Below are positions 36,653-45,051 of a stretch of 64,000 nt of DNA, piece by piece. The notes under the pieces were generated by a model, which was given only the letters and a program-made list of their open reading frames with translations, ran no database searches and had not been told where the DNA came from. Each line of letters opens with the position of its first letter. The stretch's first letter is position 1. Both the position numbers and the translations under genes were made by a program. Origin of the DNA: Marinilabiliaceae bacterium ANBcel2 (GTDB lineage Bacteria > Bacteroidota > Bacteroidia > Bacteroidales > Marinilabiliaceae); the NCBI GenBank assembly GCA_029688995.1, contig JARULA010000002.1, positions 434,001 to 498,000 on the forward strand, given 5' to 3'.

Positions 36653-37447
36653 TTATTTTACTTTGTTGTGAGCTGCAATTAAGCCTTTTATTATTGATGA
36701 ACTAAAATTGTGATGCTCCATCTCATTTAAGCCGGTTATTGTAATACCTCCCGGTGTGGTTACTTTGTCAATTTCCTGTTCGGGATGTGAGCTGCTGTTA
36801 TTGTTTAATATTTTTGCAGCTCCCCTTAATGTTTGCGCAACCATTTTTTGAGCCAGCTCTGGTTGTAATCCCATTTGGGTTCCCCCTCTTGAAGCGGCAC
36901 TAATGAATCTCATTGCGTATGCTGTTCCGCATGATGCTAATACAGTAGCAGCCCCCATTAGTTCTTCGGGAATAACTTCTGTTTCTCCAATGTCTGAAAA
37001 AACTTCTGATATTATACTTAACTCTTTTTCGCTATAATTTACTCCGCAAATTGAAGTGAATGATTGACATACTTCTGCTGCTGTATTGGGGATTGCTCTA
37101 AAAAGAGTTAGTTTTGTTCCGGTAGCGCATTGCAGCTCCTTTATGCTAACTCCTGCTGCAAGGGAGATAATAATAGATTTAGGCTTAATCTCTTCTATAA
37201 ATTCATTTATTACCTCTTTTACTAAATAGGGTTTTACAGCCAATATAATAATATCGCCTTTATTTGCTGCATCACTGTTATTGGTAGTGGTATTTACTCC
37301 CAGTTTTTTAATGCTTTTTAAGGCTTCTATATTTTTATCTGAGACAGTAATTCTTTTGTTATCGTATTTGCCCGAGTATATTAATCCTTTTATTATGGCC
37401 GAGCCTAAATTGCCGCTCCCGATTACTGCAATAGAGTGTTGTGTCAT
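36653..37447 (-). CDS. proC: Pyrroline-5-carboxylate reductase ProC
   Basis: This 264-residue NAD(P)H enzyme catalyses the last step of proline synthesis. The Rossmann motif IAVIGSGNLGSAIIKGL is at the N-terminus. AVKPYLVKEV and the C-terminal signature TVLASCGTAYAMRFISAASRGGTQMGL, then TTPGGITITGLNEMEH, are clear. It begins two bases after the stop of the NUMOD4/HNH gene, indicating tight coupling to it. Confidence 0.95.
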   Translation of the reverse strand: MTQHSIAVIGSGNLGSAIIKGLIYSGKYDNKRITVSDKNIEALKSIKKLGVNTTTNNSDAANKGDIIILAVKPYLVKEVINEFIEEIKPKSIIISLAAGVSIKELQCATGTKLTLFRAIPNTAAEVCQSFTSICGVNYSEKELSIISEVFSDIGETEVIPEELMGAATVLASCGTAYAMRFISAASRGGTQMGLQPELAQKMVAQTLRGAAKILNNNSSSHPEQEIDKVTTPGGITITGLNEMEHHNFSSSIIKGLIAAHNKVK

Positions 37448-37449
37448 AT

Positions 37450-38040
37450 TTAATTGGTTTTATTTTTATCATCTATTTTAATGTGGCTCCAGTTTTCACC
37501 TTTTCTTATTCTGTGTAGCTGCATTTCACTCACTCCAAACTGTTTGGCAATAATTCTAAGTTTTGTTTTTCGGTTAGGATCGAGTAGTTTCTTTTTTAAT
37601 CTCATTACTTGCGTCGATGTTAGCTTAGGCCCTTCGGTTGGCTTTCTTTTTCTGTTTTTTTCTCTCCCTTCAATTACCGATGGATTTTTTTGCTGATGGG
37701 CAAATGTCTCTTTCTTATTTGCCCATTTAAGATTATCGACAAAATTATTTCCTTTGTTGAAATCAAGATGAATTACATATATATAGCTATTGTCAGGTTT
37801 ATTAAGAAAGTATTCTGCAACAAGTTTATGAATATAATAAGTTGTTGATTTTCCAAATGGTCGTAAGGGTAATGTTTTATAGCCCTTTAATGTTCCTCCT
37901 TTTATTAATCGGCCATCTTTTTTTAAATCTGTAACAAAACTTGCTACTCTACCATAATTACTTATTGCATAACTCTTTTTTAATGCTTTTTTAGGAAACT
38001 CAATTTGTCTCCATTTCTCATTCCAGTAGGACTTGATCAT
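37450..38040 (-). CDS. NUMOD4/HNH-type protein with C-terminal helix-turn-helix-like segment
   Basis: This is a 196-residue protein. The N-terminus (EKWRQIEFPKKALKKSYAISNYGRVASF) matches the NUMOD4 motif of intron- and phage-type nucleases. The middle (YIHKLVAEYFLNKP, then VIHLDFNKGNNFVDNLKW) is an HNH_3-type region with a His-x-Asp and Asn-Asn but a degenerate first part. The C-terminus (LTSTQVMRLKKKLLDPNRKTKLRIIAKQFGVSEMQLHRIRKG) looks like a DNA-binding NUMOD/helix-turn-helix. It may be a free-standing homing-type endonuclease or a domesticated DNA-binding protein. It sits between argD and proC, two bases from proC, in an operon of housekeeping genes, which is unusual. Confidence 0.7.
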   Translation of the reverse strand: MIKSYWNEKWRQIEFPKKALKKSYAISNYGRVASFVTDLKKDGRLIKGGTLKGYKTLPLRPFGKSTTYYIHKLVAEYFLNKPDNSYIYVIHLDFNKGNNFVDNLKWANKKETFAHQQKNPSVIEGREKNRKRKPTEGPKLTSTQVMRLKKKLLDPNRKTKLRIIAKQFGVSEMQLHRIRKGENWSHIKIDDKNKTN

Positions 38041-38078
38041 TTTGGGGTTGGGTTTAAATGTTGTCTATTGGGTTATTT

Positions 38079-39197
38079 TTAGGTAATGCTGTTAAAACTT
38101 TCAATAAAATAGTTTGCCATCTCTTTTGAGAGGGTTAGAGGGGGCAGAACCCTTACAATATTGGTAGAGGAGACGCCTGTGAATATTTTTTTATCTTCTC
38201 GCAATTTTTTTCTTAGCTCTGCTACAGGATAATCCATTTCTATACCAATCATCAAACCTTTTCCTCTTACCTCTTTTATTTTTTTATTTTTAACTAACTC
38301 ATTGATTAAATAGTCTCCAATCTCTTTTGCATTTTTAATAAGATTCTCTTTTTTAATTACATCCAATACTGCTATTGATGCTGCACATGCCAGATAATTG
38401 CCGCCAAAGGTGGTGCCCAGCATGCCGTGTGCCGGTTTAAATTGCGGGGATATTAAAACTGCGCCTACCGGGAAACCATTGCCCATCCCTTTTGCTACTG
38501 TGATTATATCTGGTTTAATATTTGAATCTTCATAGGCAAAGAATGATCCTGTGCGACCATAACCCGACTGTATTTCATCGAGAATAAGCAGAGAGTTATA
38601 TTTTTTGCAAAGATAAGATAAATTTGTCAGGAACTTTTTTTGAGGAATTCTTACACCCCCTATTCCTTGAACGCCCTCTATGATAACGGCACAAACATCA
38701 CCTTTTTCAAGTTCCTTTTCGACAGCCTCCGAGTCGTTTAGATTAATAAAAGTAACATTATGCGTGTTTATTTTTGACTGTATTTTGGGATTATCCGTTG
38801 CTGCAACCGCAACTGAAGTCCGTCCGTGAAAGGCCTTATTAAAAGTTAGTATACGATCTTTTTTTGTATGGAAAGATGCCAGTTTAAGTGCATTTTCATT
38901 TGCTTCGGCTCCACTGTTACAAAGAAAAAGTTTATACTCTGTTAGTCCGCACATCTCCCCAAGCTTACTGGCCAACTCTTTTTGAAGGGGATTTTGTATT
39001 GAGTTGGAGTAGAACCCTATTTTACTTAATTGCTTAGTGATTTTGTTAACATATTCAGGATGGGAGTGGCCGATAGAGATCACGGCATGTCCTCCATAGA
39101 GATCAAGATATTTATTGTTTTTATCGTCCCATACATAGCAATCTTTTGCTTTTACCGGGGTTGTATCCATTAAAGGATATACATCAAAAAGATCCAT
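38079..39197 (-). CDS. argD: N-acylornithine aminotransferase ArgD
   Basis: This 372-residue class III PLP aminotransferase has LFLCNSGAEANENALKLA near residue 95, LILDEIQSGYGRTG near 210 with the PLP-contacting Asp, the PLP lysine in TVAKGMGNGFPVGA, and GTTFGGNYLACAA. It converts N-acylglutamate semialdehyde to N-acylornithine. The acyl group is probably succinyl in this pathway. Confidence 0.94.
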   Translation of the reverse strand: MDLFDVYPLMDTTPVKAKDCYVWDDKNNKYLDLYGGHAVISIGHSHPEYVNKITKQLSKIGFYSNSIQNPLQKELASKLGEMCGLTEYKLFLCNSGAEANENALKLASFHTKKDRILTFNKAFHGRTSVAVAATDNPKIQSKINTHNVTFINLNDSEAVEKELEKGDVCAVIIEGVQGIGGVRIPQKKFLTNLSYLCKKYNSLLILDEIQSGYGRTGSFFAYEDSNIKPDIITVAKGMGNGFPVGAVLISPQFKPAHGMLGTTFGGNYLACAASIAVLDVIKKENLIKNAKEIGDYLINELVKNKKIKEVRGKGLMIGIEMDYPVAELRKKLREDKKIFTGVSSTNIVRVLPPLTLSKEMANYFIESFNSIT

Positions 39198-39214
39198 AAG
39201 AGTAGATTTTGGTT

Positions 39215-40183
39215 TTAAAAAGCTGACGGTTTTAAATATAATCCTTTAGTCCAGGGTAAATTGAACATTAAATTCATGTTCTCTACTGCCTGTCCCGACG
39301 CGCCTTTCAGTAGGTTGTCTATAATAGATACTATATGTACTTTGTTTTTGTATTTTACAGGGTATATAAAGCATTTATTTGTATTTACTACCTGTTTTAG
39401 ATCGGGATTGGTATCAGTTATAATAGTGAATGGTGACTCTTTATAATAATCTTTAAAGAGTTCTGTTATCTGGTTTTGTGATAAATCGCAATTGCTGTAA
39501 ACCGATGCCAGTATTCCTCTTGTGAAGTCTCCCCTCATAGGTATAAAGTTAACATCTTTATCATATGAAGGAGTATATTCATTTATAGATTGATAAACCT
39601 CTTTTAAATGTCGGTGAGTAAATGCGTTGTAGGTTGATATATTGTTGTCTCTCCAACTAAAGTGAGTTGTTGGGGAAGGTGCCTGACCTGCACCTGTTGA
39701 TCCTGTAATAGCATGTGTATGTATCTCATTTAATACACCTGCTTTTGCCAGAGGAAGTATTGCCAGTTGGACTGCTGTAGCGAAGCATCCCGGATTGGCT
39801 ATTTTGTTGGCTTTGGCTATCTCTTTATGATTAAGTTCGGTTAATCCGTAAACAAAGTCGTTGCCCGATGCTTTTATCCTGTAATCATGACTAAGGTCTA
39901 TTATTTTTACTTTTTCAGGGATACTATGCTCCTCTATAAATGATTTTGATTTACCATGCCCCATGCATAAAAAAATAAGATCAACAGAATTAAAATCGGG
40001 CGTTTTGGAAAAGGTCATACTGGACTCTCCAAGTAAATCGGCATGAACTTTTGTTATGGGTTCCCCGGCATGACTGTTGCTTAAAATCCACTCAATTTCT
40101 GTATCGGGATGCCCTATAAGAACTCTTATAAGTTCTCCTGCAGTGTATCCTGCGCCCCCTACTATTCCTGTTTTTATTGCCAT
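39215..40183 (-). CDS. argC: N-acyl-gamma-glutamyl-phosphate reductase ArgC
   Basis: This 322-residue protein starts GIVGGAGYTAGELIRVL (NADP site). The catalytic Cys lies in IANPGCFATAVQLA near residue 133, and the HRHLKEVYQSI segment carries the catalytic His near 190. It reduces N-acylglutamyl phosphate to the semialdehyde. It has 11 bases to argG upstream and 17 to argD downstream. Confidence 0.95.
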   Translation of the reverse strand: MAIKTGIVGGAGYTAGELIRVLIGHPDTEIEWILSNSHAGEPITKVHADLLGESSMTFSKTPDFNSVDLIFLCMGHGKSKSFIEEHSIPEKVKIIDLSHDYRIKASGNDFVYGLTELNHKEIAKANKIANPGCFATAVQLAILPLAKAGVLNEIHTHAITGSTGAGQAPSPTTHFSWRDNNISTYNAFTHRHLKEVYQSINEYTPSYDKDVNFIPMRGDFTRGILASVYSNCDLSQNQITELFKDYYKESPFTIITDTNPDLKQVVNTNKCFIYPVKYKNKVHIVSIIDNLLKGASGQAVENMNLMFNLPWTKGLYLKPSAF

Positions 40184-40193
40184 AGTATTAAGA

Positions 40194-41393
40194 TTAAATA
40201 TCCAGTTCTCCTTTGTTGACGTTATTAAATATTTTAAGTGAGTTTGAAATAATTTTAGTAAACCCTTTTACATCATCTCCGTTCCAGGCTTTGTTTATTT
40301 CACCATACTCTCCAAACTCACTTTTCATTAAATCATTTTCTGATTCTACTCCTGTAAGATTAAAGTGGTAAGGTTTTAGCTCTAAAAAGACTTTGCCTGT
40401 TACGTTTTTTTGTGTGTTTTCCAAAAATTTCTCAATATCACGCATTGTTGGTTCAAGGTACATTGCATCGTGAAGCATCATTCCATACCAATTACTTATT
40501 TGCTCTTTCCAGTACATCTGCCATTTTGTCAATGTGTGCTTTTCAAGCAGATGGTGAGCTTTTATTATAATTAAAGGAGCTGCTGCCTCAAACCCCACTC
40601 TTCCTTTAATCCCTATAATTGTATCGCCTACATGGGTGTCTCTTCCTATGGCCCATTTTGCCCCAATGCTTTCTATCTCTTTAATGGCTTCTGTTTTGTT
40701 TTCAATATTTTTTTCGTTTACTCCTACTATTTCTCCTTTTTTAAACTGAATCTCCATCTTTTCGCTACCCTCTTTTTGAAGTTGTGAAGGGTATGCTTCA
40801 TCTGGCAAATTCAGGTTTGAGGTAAGAGTCTCTTTCCCTCCAATACTGGTGCCCCACAATCCTTTGTTTATAGAGTACTCCATTTTTGTCCAATCTCTTT
40901 TAACACCATGGCTTTTTAGATACTCTATTTCATCCTCACGACTTAAAGTTTGATCTCTTATTGGAGTTATAATTTCTATATCGGGCGCTATTATTTGAAA
41001 GGTTAAATCAAATCTTATTTGATCATTTCCTGCGCCGGTACTTCCGTGTGCAATAAAATCTGCTCCAACCTCTCTTGCGTAATTAACAATTGCAAGAGCC
41101 TGAAAAATACGTTCGGACGATACTGATAGGGGGTATGTGTTATTTTTTAGTATGTTGCCGTAAATCATGTATCTAATACATTTTTCATAATACTGGTGTG
41201 CAACATTAAGTGTTTTATGTTTTGTTACCCCCAATCCATATGCCTTCTCCTCAATATCTTTTAATTCACTTTCATTAAAACCTCCTGTATTGGCTATTGC
41301 TGAATATATCTCCAGATTTTTCTCTTTGGCCAGATATTTAACACAGTAAGATGTGTCAAGTCCGCCACTATATGCAACTACAACTTTTTTCAT
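40194..41393 (-). CDS. argG: Argininosuccinate synthase ArgG
   Basis: This 399-residue ATP-dependent enzyme joins citrulline and aspartate. The N-terminal ATP loop AYSGGLDTSYCVKYL is the PP-loop. IAHGSTGAGNDQIRFDL and WGTSIGGKE are the citrulline/aspartate-binding segments. A 106-base gap separates it from the GNAT gene upstream, with no terminator, so internal initiation is possible. Confidence 0.96.
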   Translation of the reverse strand: MKKVVVAYSGGLDTSYCVKYLAKEKNLEIYSAIANTGGFNESELKDIEEKAYGLGVTKHKTLNVAHQYYEKCIRYMIYGNILKNNTYPLSVSSERIFQALAIVNYAREVGADFIAHGSTGAGNDQIRFDLTFQIIAPDIEIITPIRDQTLSREDEIEYLKSHGVKRDWTKMEYSINKGLWGTSIGGKETLTSNLNLPDEAYPSQLQKEGSEKMEIQFKKGEIVGVNEKNIENKTEAIKEIESIGAKWAIGRDTHVGDTIIGIKGRVGFEAAAPLIIIKAHHLLEKHTLTKWQMYWKEQISNWYGMMLHDAMYLEPTMRDIEKFLENTQKNVTGKVFLELKPYHFNLTGVESENDLMKSEFGEYGEINKAWNGDDVKGFTKIISNSLKIFNNVNKGELDI

Positions 41394-41499
41394 TTGAATA
41401 TTATTTATTTAAGTAATTGGTAAAATGGAACCTGTATTAGCTTCTATTTCTATCTTTTTTTGAGCCTTTTATATTATACAAGTTTTATAAGCAGATTTT

Positions 41500-42189
41500 T
41501 TAATTAAAAATCCCTGTTATTTTTCTCAACAAACTTTTCTTTTTACTCTCTTTATTATTTCCCTTTAAAAATACAAATCTCTTAAATTTTAACCATCTGT
41601 CGTACACTTTTAATTTGGTTTGGGGGAGAGGTTTTTTGGAGTTTGGCCTCTCTTTGTCAGGATCATAGAGCATTCCTGTGCATAGGCAGTGTTTCCTTTT
41701 TGTTCGCAATAGAATATCATAGTTTACACAACTTTGACATCCTTTCCAGAACTGCTCATCATCTGTTAGTTCTGAAAATGTTACCGGTTTATAGCCAAGT
41801 TCTGAATTGATCTTCATCACTGCCAATCCTGTTGTTAAACCAAATATTTTAGCTTTGGGGTATTTGGTTCTGCTTAGTTCAAAGGCTTTTGCTTTTATTT
41901 TTCTTGCAAGTCCCTGTCCTCTAAACTTGTTTGCAACAATTAATCCTGAATTGGCAACAAACTTATCGTGCCCCCATGATTCTATATAACAAAATCCGGC
42001 AAACTCTTCACTGCTGGTTAAAGCAATTATTGCTTTGCCCGATAAGATTCGCTCTTTAACATATTCAGGATTTCTTTTGGCTATTCCTGTTCCTCTTATT
42101 TTGGCAGCTTCTGAAATTGTGTGAAGTATTGTATCCACATAATCCAGATGTTTTTTTGTTGCTACATATATTTTTACTTCACTATTCAT
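41500..42189 (-). CDS. GNAT-family N-acyltransferase, candidate N-acyl(succinyl)glutamate synthase
   Basis: This 229-residue protein has a GNAT domain (about 5-155) with the acyl-CoA motif ANKFRGQGLARKI (R-x-x-G-x-A) near residue 88. After it there is a cysteine cluster CQSC...CLC (CxxC-x13-CxC) that could bind a metal, then a basic tail (200-229). It lies directly after argR and before argG. The window has argB, argC, argD, argE and argF' but no argA, argJ or argO, so the enzyme that acylates glutamate is missing. A GNAT protein in this exact place is the best candidate, and with the succinyl-specific pathway the product would be N-succinylglutamate. This role is inferred. Confidence 0.7.
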   Translation of the reverse strand: MNSEVKIYVATKKHLDYVDTILHTISEAAKIRGTGIAKRNPEYVKERILSGKAIIALTSSEEFAGFCYIESWGHDKFVANSGLIVANKFRGQGLARKIKAKAFELSRTKYPKAKIFGLTTGLAVMKINSELGYKPVTFSELTDDEQFWKGCQSCVNYDILLRTKRKHCLCTGMLYDPDKERPNSKKPLPQTKLKVYDRWLKFKRFVFLKGNNKESKKKSLLRKITGIFN

Positions 42190-42200
42190 TTAATCCTCTA

Positions 42201-42686
42201 TTAAAATTTATATTTAATTTTTATGCCCGGAATAAGTTGGTTAAGAGCAGTTAAAGTATCTTCTTTTGAGATATTCTCTTTTATTATCAGTAAAATTGTG
42301 TCATCACCTGCAATTGTACCTAAAATCTCTGATGGTGCTTCAGAGTCAATAATTGATGCAACTCCATTTGCAAATCCTGGTCGGGTTTTTACTATTGCCA
42401 AATTCCCCGAAAAATTTATTGATAAAATTCCTGAAACGGGAAACTGTTCATTATCATTATTTGTGGTTTGTGATTGATAAAAATGGGTAGGCAGCCTGTA
42501 TATGTAGTTGCCATTTTCATCATGTTGTTTTCCTACTTTTAATGTTTTAAGGTCTCGTGAAAGAGTTGCCTGAGTTGTTGACATCCCTTTTTTAATCAAC
42601 AGGGACATTAACTCTTCCTGATTACCAATTCTATTATTTTTTATAAGCTCTTTTATCGATTCCAGCCTTATGTTTTTTGTCTTCAT
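42201..42686 (-). CDS. argR: Arginine repressor ArgR
   Basis: This 161-residue repressor has an N-terminal winged-helix domain (about 5-75) with RIGNQEELMSLLIKKGMSTTQATLSRDLKTL. The C-terminal hexamerisation and arginine-binding domain includes IDSEAPSEILGTIAGDDTILLI, with the conserved GDD of the arginine site. It is the first gene of the operon. The two ARG boxes upstream show autoregulation and control of the arg/pro run. Confidence 0.93.
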   Translation of the reverse strand: MKTKNIRLESIKELIKNNRIGNQEELMSLLIKKGMSTTQATLSRDLKTLKVGKQHDENGNYIYRLPTHFYQSQTTNNDNEQFPVSGILSINFSGNLAIVKTRPGFANGVASIIDSEAPSEILGTIAGDDTILLIIKENISKEDTLTALNQLIPGIKIKYKF

Positions 42687-42729
42687 ATAGCCCTTTTTAC
42701 TATCTATATTGCTTATCTTTTTTGTTGAA

Positions 42730-42764
42730 TGAATAAATATTCACACAGAATGCAAAAATATTCA
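42730..42764 (-). promoter_or_regulatory. ArgR operator: two ARG boxes overlapping the argR operon promoter
   Basis: Box 1 (42730-42743) is TGAAT-AAAT-ATTCA, a perfect palindrome. Box 2 (42751-42764) is TGCAA-AAAT-ATTCA. Their centres are 21 bp apart, giving two 18-bp boxes separated by 3 bp, the classical ArgR hexamer site. On the minus strand box 2 contains TATTTTTG (42753-42760), which fits the Bacteroidota -7 element TAnnTTTG, so bound repressor would cover the promoter. No good -33 TTTG was found at the expected distance. Confidence 0.82.
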
Positions 42765-42820
42765 TTTTTGTTGATGTAGAAAAATTTTGCTCAAAAAAGT
42801 TATATTAATTTTACTAATAT

Positions 42821-44026
42821 TTATCTTAATTGGTCTGGACTGTTTTTGGTAGCTGAGGAGACGGCTCTTTCAAAATCGTTTTGCATTAAGGTTATTGCCA
42901 TACCGTAATTAGTAACCGCTATACCCTTTTTTATAGCTGTGGATAGTTGATTTACAATATCGGTTTTGGTAGTCATGCATGCTCCACATTGAATTATTAA
43001 AGCATAATTTGTAATTGGTTCGGGCGGGATATCACTGCCCGACTTAAAATGTATGCAGAGATTTTTTTCTGTATATTTTTTTAGCATATCGGGAATTAGC
43101 ACTCTGCCTATGTCGTTGCACGATGGCATATGTGTACATGTTTCTGAAATAAGGATTTTGTCGTTTTCTTTTAAAGAGTCTATTTTATGGGCTCCCTCAA
43201 TATAATTATTGAATGGACCTTTTATTTTCGCCTGCAGAATACTAAAGCTTGTAAGTGGTATCTCTATTGGTATAGTTGTTGCAACACTGTTGTATATTCT
43301 GCTGTCGGTAATTACCAGTGCAGGTTTAACCGTTGAGTTTTTAAAAAAGAGATCTAATTCACTGTTTTTAATTGTAAGAGCAAATGCATTGTTGTTAAGT
43401 ATATCTCTAATTGTTTTAACCTGCGGAAGTATTAGTCTGTCAGCCGGGCTTCCCCCATCTATCGGAATAACTAAAAGTACAGTATCCCCTTTTTTTATTA
43501 TCCCCTTAACCATCGAATTGGTTGTTGGTTTTATTGTCTCTTTTTTTAATGCATTAATTAAAATTGCGGGTGGCTCTTTAACTGAGTAATCTAAAAAAAG
43601 TTTTGCCCCCCTGTTTTTGTATTTTTCGATAATTGATTGAGATGCAATTTCTTTATCACTTTTGTTGTGAATTACTATATATGGTATATTCTTTTTATTA
43701 AATTTGGTAGTAAGGTTTTGCTCATATTTATCAAGTGAGTTTGAGGTAATTACTAAAACTGCTAAATCTGTTTTGTTTAGCATTTTGTAGCTGGAGCTTA
43801 TTCTTAAAAATCCTTTTTCACCCTGATCATCAATGCCGGCTGTGTCAACTAACACAACTTTTCCAAATTGTGGTAGTTCCATTGATTTTTTAACAGGATC
43901 TGTTGTGGTTCCGGGAAGTGATGAGACAATTGAAACCTTTTGCCCTGTTATGTGGTTTATAAGAGAGCTTTTGCCTGTATTTCTTTTTCCGTAAAAACTG
44001 ATATATGGAGTTTGGTCTCTGCTCAT
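42821..44026 (-). CDS. hydF: [FeFe]-hydrogenase maturation GTPase HydF
   Basis: This 401-residue protein has an N-terminal GTPase domain with the P-loop GKRNTGKS (residues 13-20), the G2 threonine segment PGTTTDP and the G3 DTAG. The C-terminal iron-sulfur part has the CTHMPSC (CxH) and CGACM (CxxC) motifs. HydF is the scaffold on which HydE and HydG assemble the 2Fe subcluster for the hydrogenase. HydE, HydG and the hydrogenase are not in the window. Its presence shows that the cell is at least capable of anaerobic hydrogen metabolism. Confidence 0.95.
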   Translation of the reverse strand: MSRDQTPYISFYGKRNTGKSSLINHITGQKVSIVSSLPGTTTDPVKKSMELPQFGKVVLVDTAGIDDQGEKGFLRISSSYKMLNKTDLAVLVITSNSLDKYEQNLTTKFNKKNIPYIVIHNKSDKEIASQSIIEKYKNRGAKLFLDYSVKEPPAILINALKKETIKPTTNSMVKGIIKKGDTVLLVIPIDGGSPADRLILPQVKTIRDILNNNAFALTIKNSELDLFFKNSTVKPALVITDSRIYNSVATTIPIEIPLTSFSILQAKIKGPFNNYIEGAHKIDSLKENDKILISETCTHMPSCNDIGRVLIPDMLKKYTEKNLCIHFKSGSDIPPEPITNYALIIQCGACMTTKTDIVNQLSTAIKKGIAVTNYGMAITLMQNDFERAVSSATKNSPDQLR

Positions 44027-44058
44027 ATTTTAAATTGTAGGTATTAAATGTTTTAAGA

Positions 44059-45042
44059 ATGAAGATACTCTTTTTATTCTGTTTTATTTTGATATGTGGT
44101 GACATGTTATCCAAATCCCCTTATCAAAATTCCCCTGCATCTTTTTTGTTACCGGATGTAATGGCTGAGCATAGCAGAATGTTTGCTCCCGGATTGGTTT
44201 CGACGGGACTTGATGAGACGGGTGGTGTTTTTTCTCCAAAGTATGATGAGTTTTATTACACTGTTCGTTACAGAGAGTATTCAGCTATTGTTTATATCAG
44301 ATATGAGGGTGGTGTTTGGCGTCATCCGCAGGTGGTTAGTTTTTCTGGCGAATATAGAGATGAGGATCCTTTTATTAGTAGTGATGGCAAACGCCTCTAT
44401 TTTTCGTCAACTCGACCTGTAAATGGTGAAGAAGATGAGGGTGTGTGGAATTTATGGTATGTTAAACGCAATGGCTCCCAATGGGGTGAGCCTACATGTA
44501 TTGTAATAGATACAACACGTCATGAGCGGCATCCAACTGTTTCTGATGGAGGAGCCCTCTTCTATTATGCTGATTATGGATCGAATCGTGTAAGCTTTGA
44601 TTTTGACCACTCTTCGATATATATGGTTGAGCTTCAACATCAGGGAGAACTCTCTTCATCAGCTGCCAGGGTTGTTATAAGCAGTGATGGTTCAGACTAC
44701 TCTCCTGTAATAAGTTCAAATGGCCGACTGCTTTTTTTTGCTTCGAACAGAGAGGGTGGGAAAGGAGGTAGTGATATCTATTTTAGCCATAAAAATGAAG
44801 AAGGTGAATGGGAAAAAGAGCAAAATGCTGGTAGATTGGTTAATTCATCATATTCAACACACTATCCTGTATTTACTCCTGATAATGAGATTCTATTTTT
44901 TTCGGGTAACAGGCGAATAAGAGTTCCATTGAACGACCGACTTACATACTCTTTTTTGCGAAACTCGGCTCTCGGTTATGGAAATGGTGCTAATAATATA
45001 TATTATATAGATTTAGATTTGGTGACTTCAAAAACAGAATAG
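44059..45042 (+). CDS. Exported PD40/WD40-like beta-propeller protein
   Basis: This 327-residue protein has a signal peptide (about 1-18). At least four repeats of the PD40 type are visible, each with a D-x-x-x-x-F(I/V)S-S-D-G core (for example EDPFISSDGKRLYFSSTRP near residue 100 and YSPVISSNGRLLFFASNREGG near 215). These form a propeller that often binds peptidoglycan-associated or outer-membrane complexes in Bacteroidota. No OmpA domain is present. It is divergent from hydF with only 32 bp between the starts, so promoters of both genes must overlap coding sequence or this short gap. Confidence 0.75.
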   Translation: MKILFLFCFILICGDMLSKSPYQNSPASFLLPDVMAEHSRMFAPGLVSTGLDETGGVFSPKYDEFYYTVRYREYSAIVYIRYEGGVWRHPQVVSFSGEYRDEDPFISSDGKRLYFSSTRPVNGEEDEGVWNLWYVKRNGSQWGEPTCIVIDTTRHERHPTVSDGGALFYYADYGSNRVSFDFDHSSIYMVELQHQGELSSSAARVVISSDGSDYSPVISSNGRLLFFASNREGGKGGSDIYFSHKNEEGEWEKEQNAGRLVNSSYSTHYPVFTPDNEILFFSGNRRIRVPLNDRLTYSFLRNSALGYGNGANNIYYIDLDLVTSKTE

Positions 45043-45051
45043 CAATATAAT

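Noticed and set aside
41394-41499. Third ARG box before argG (TGAATATTATTTA)
   Set aside because: Only one half matches TGAAT/ATTCA and the spacing is wrong; chance is likely in such AT-rich DNA.
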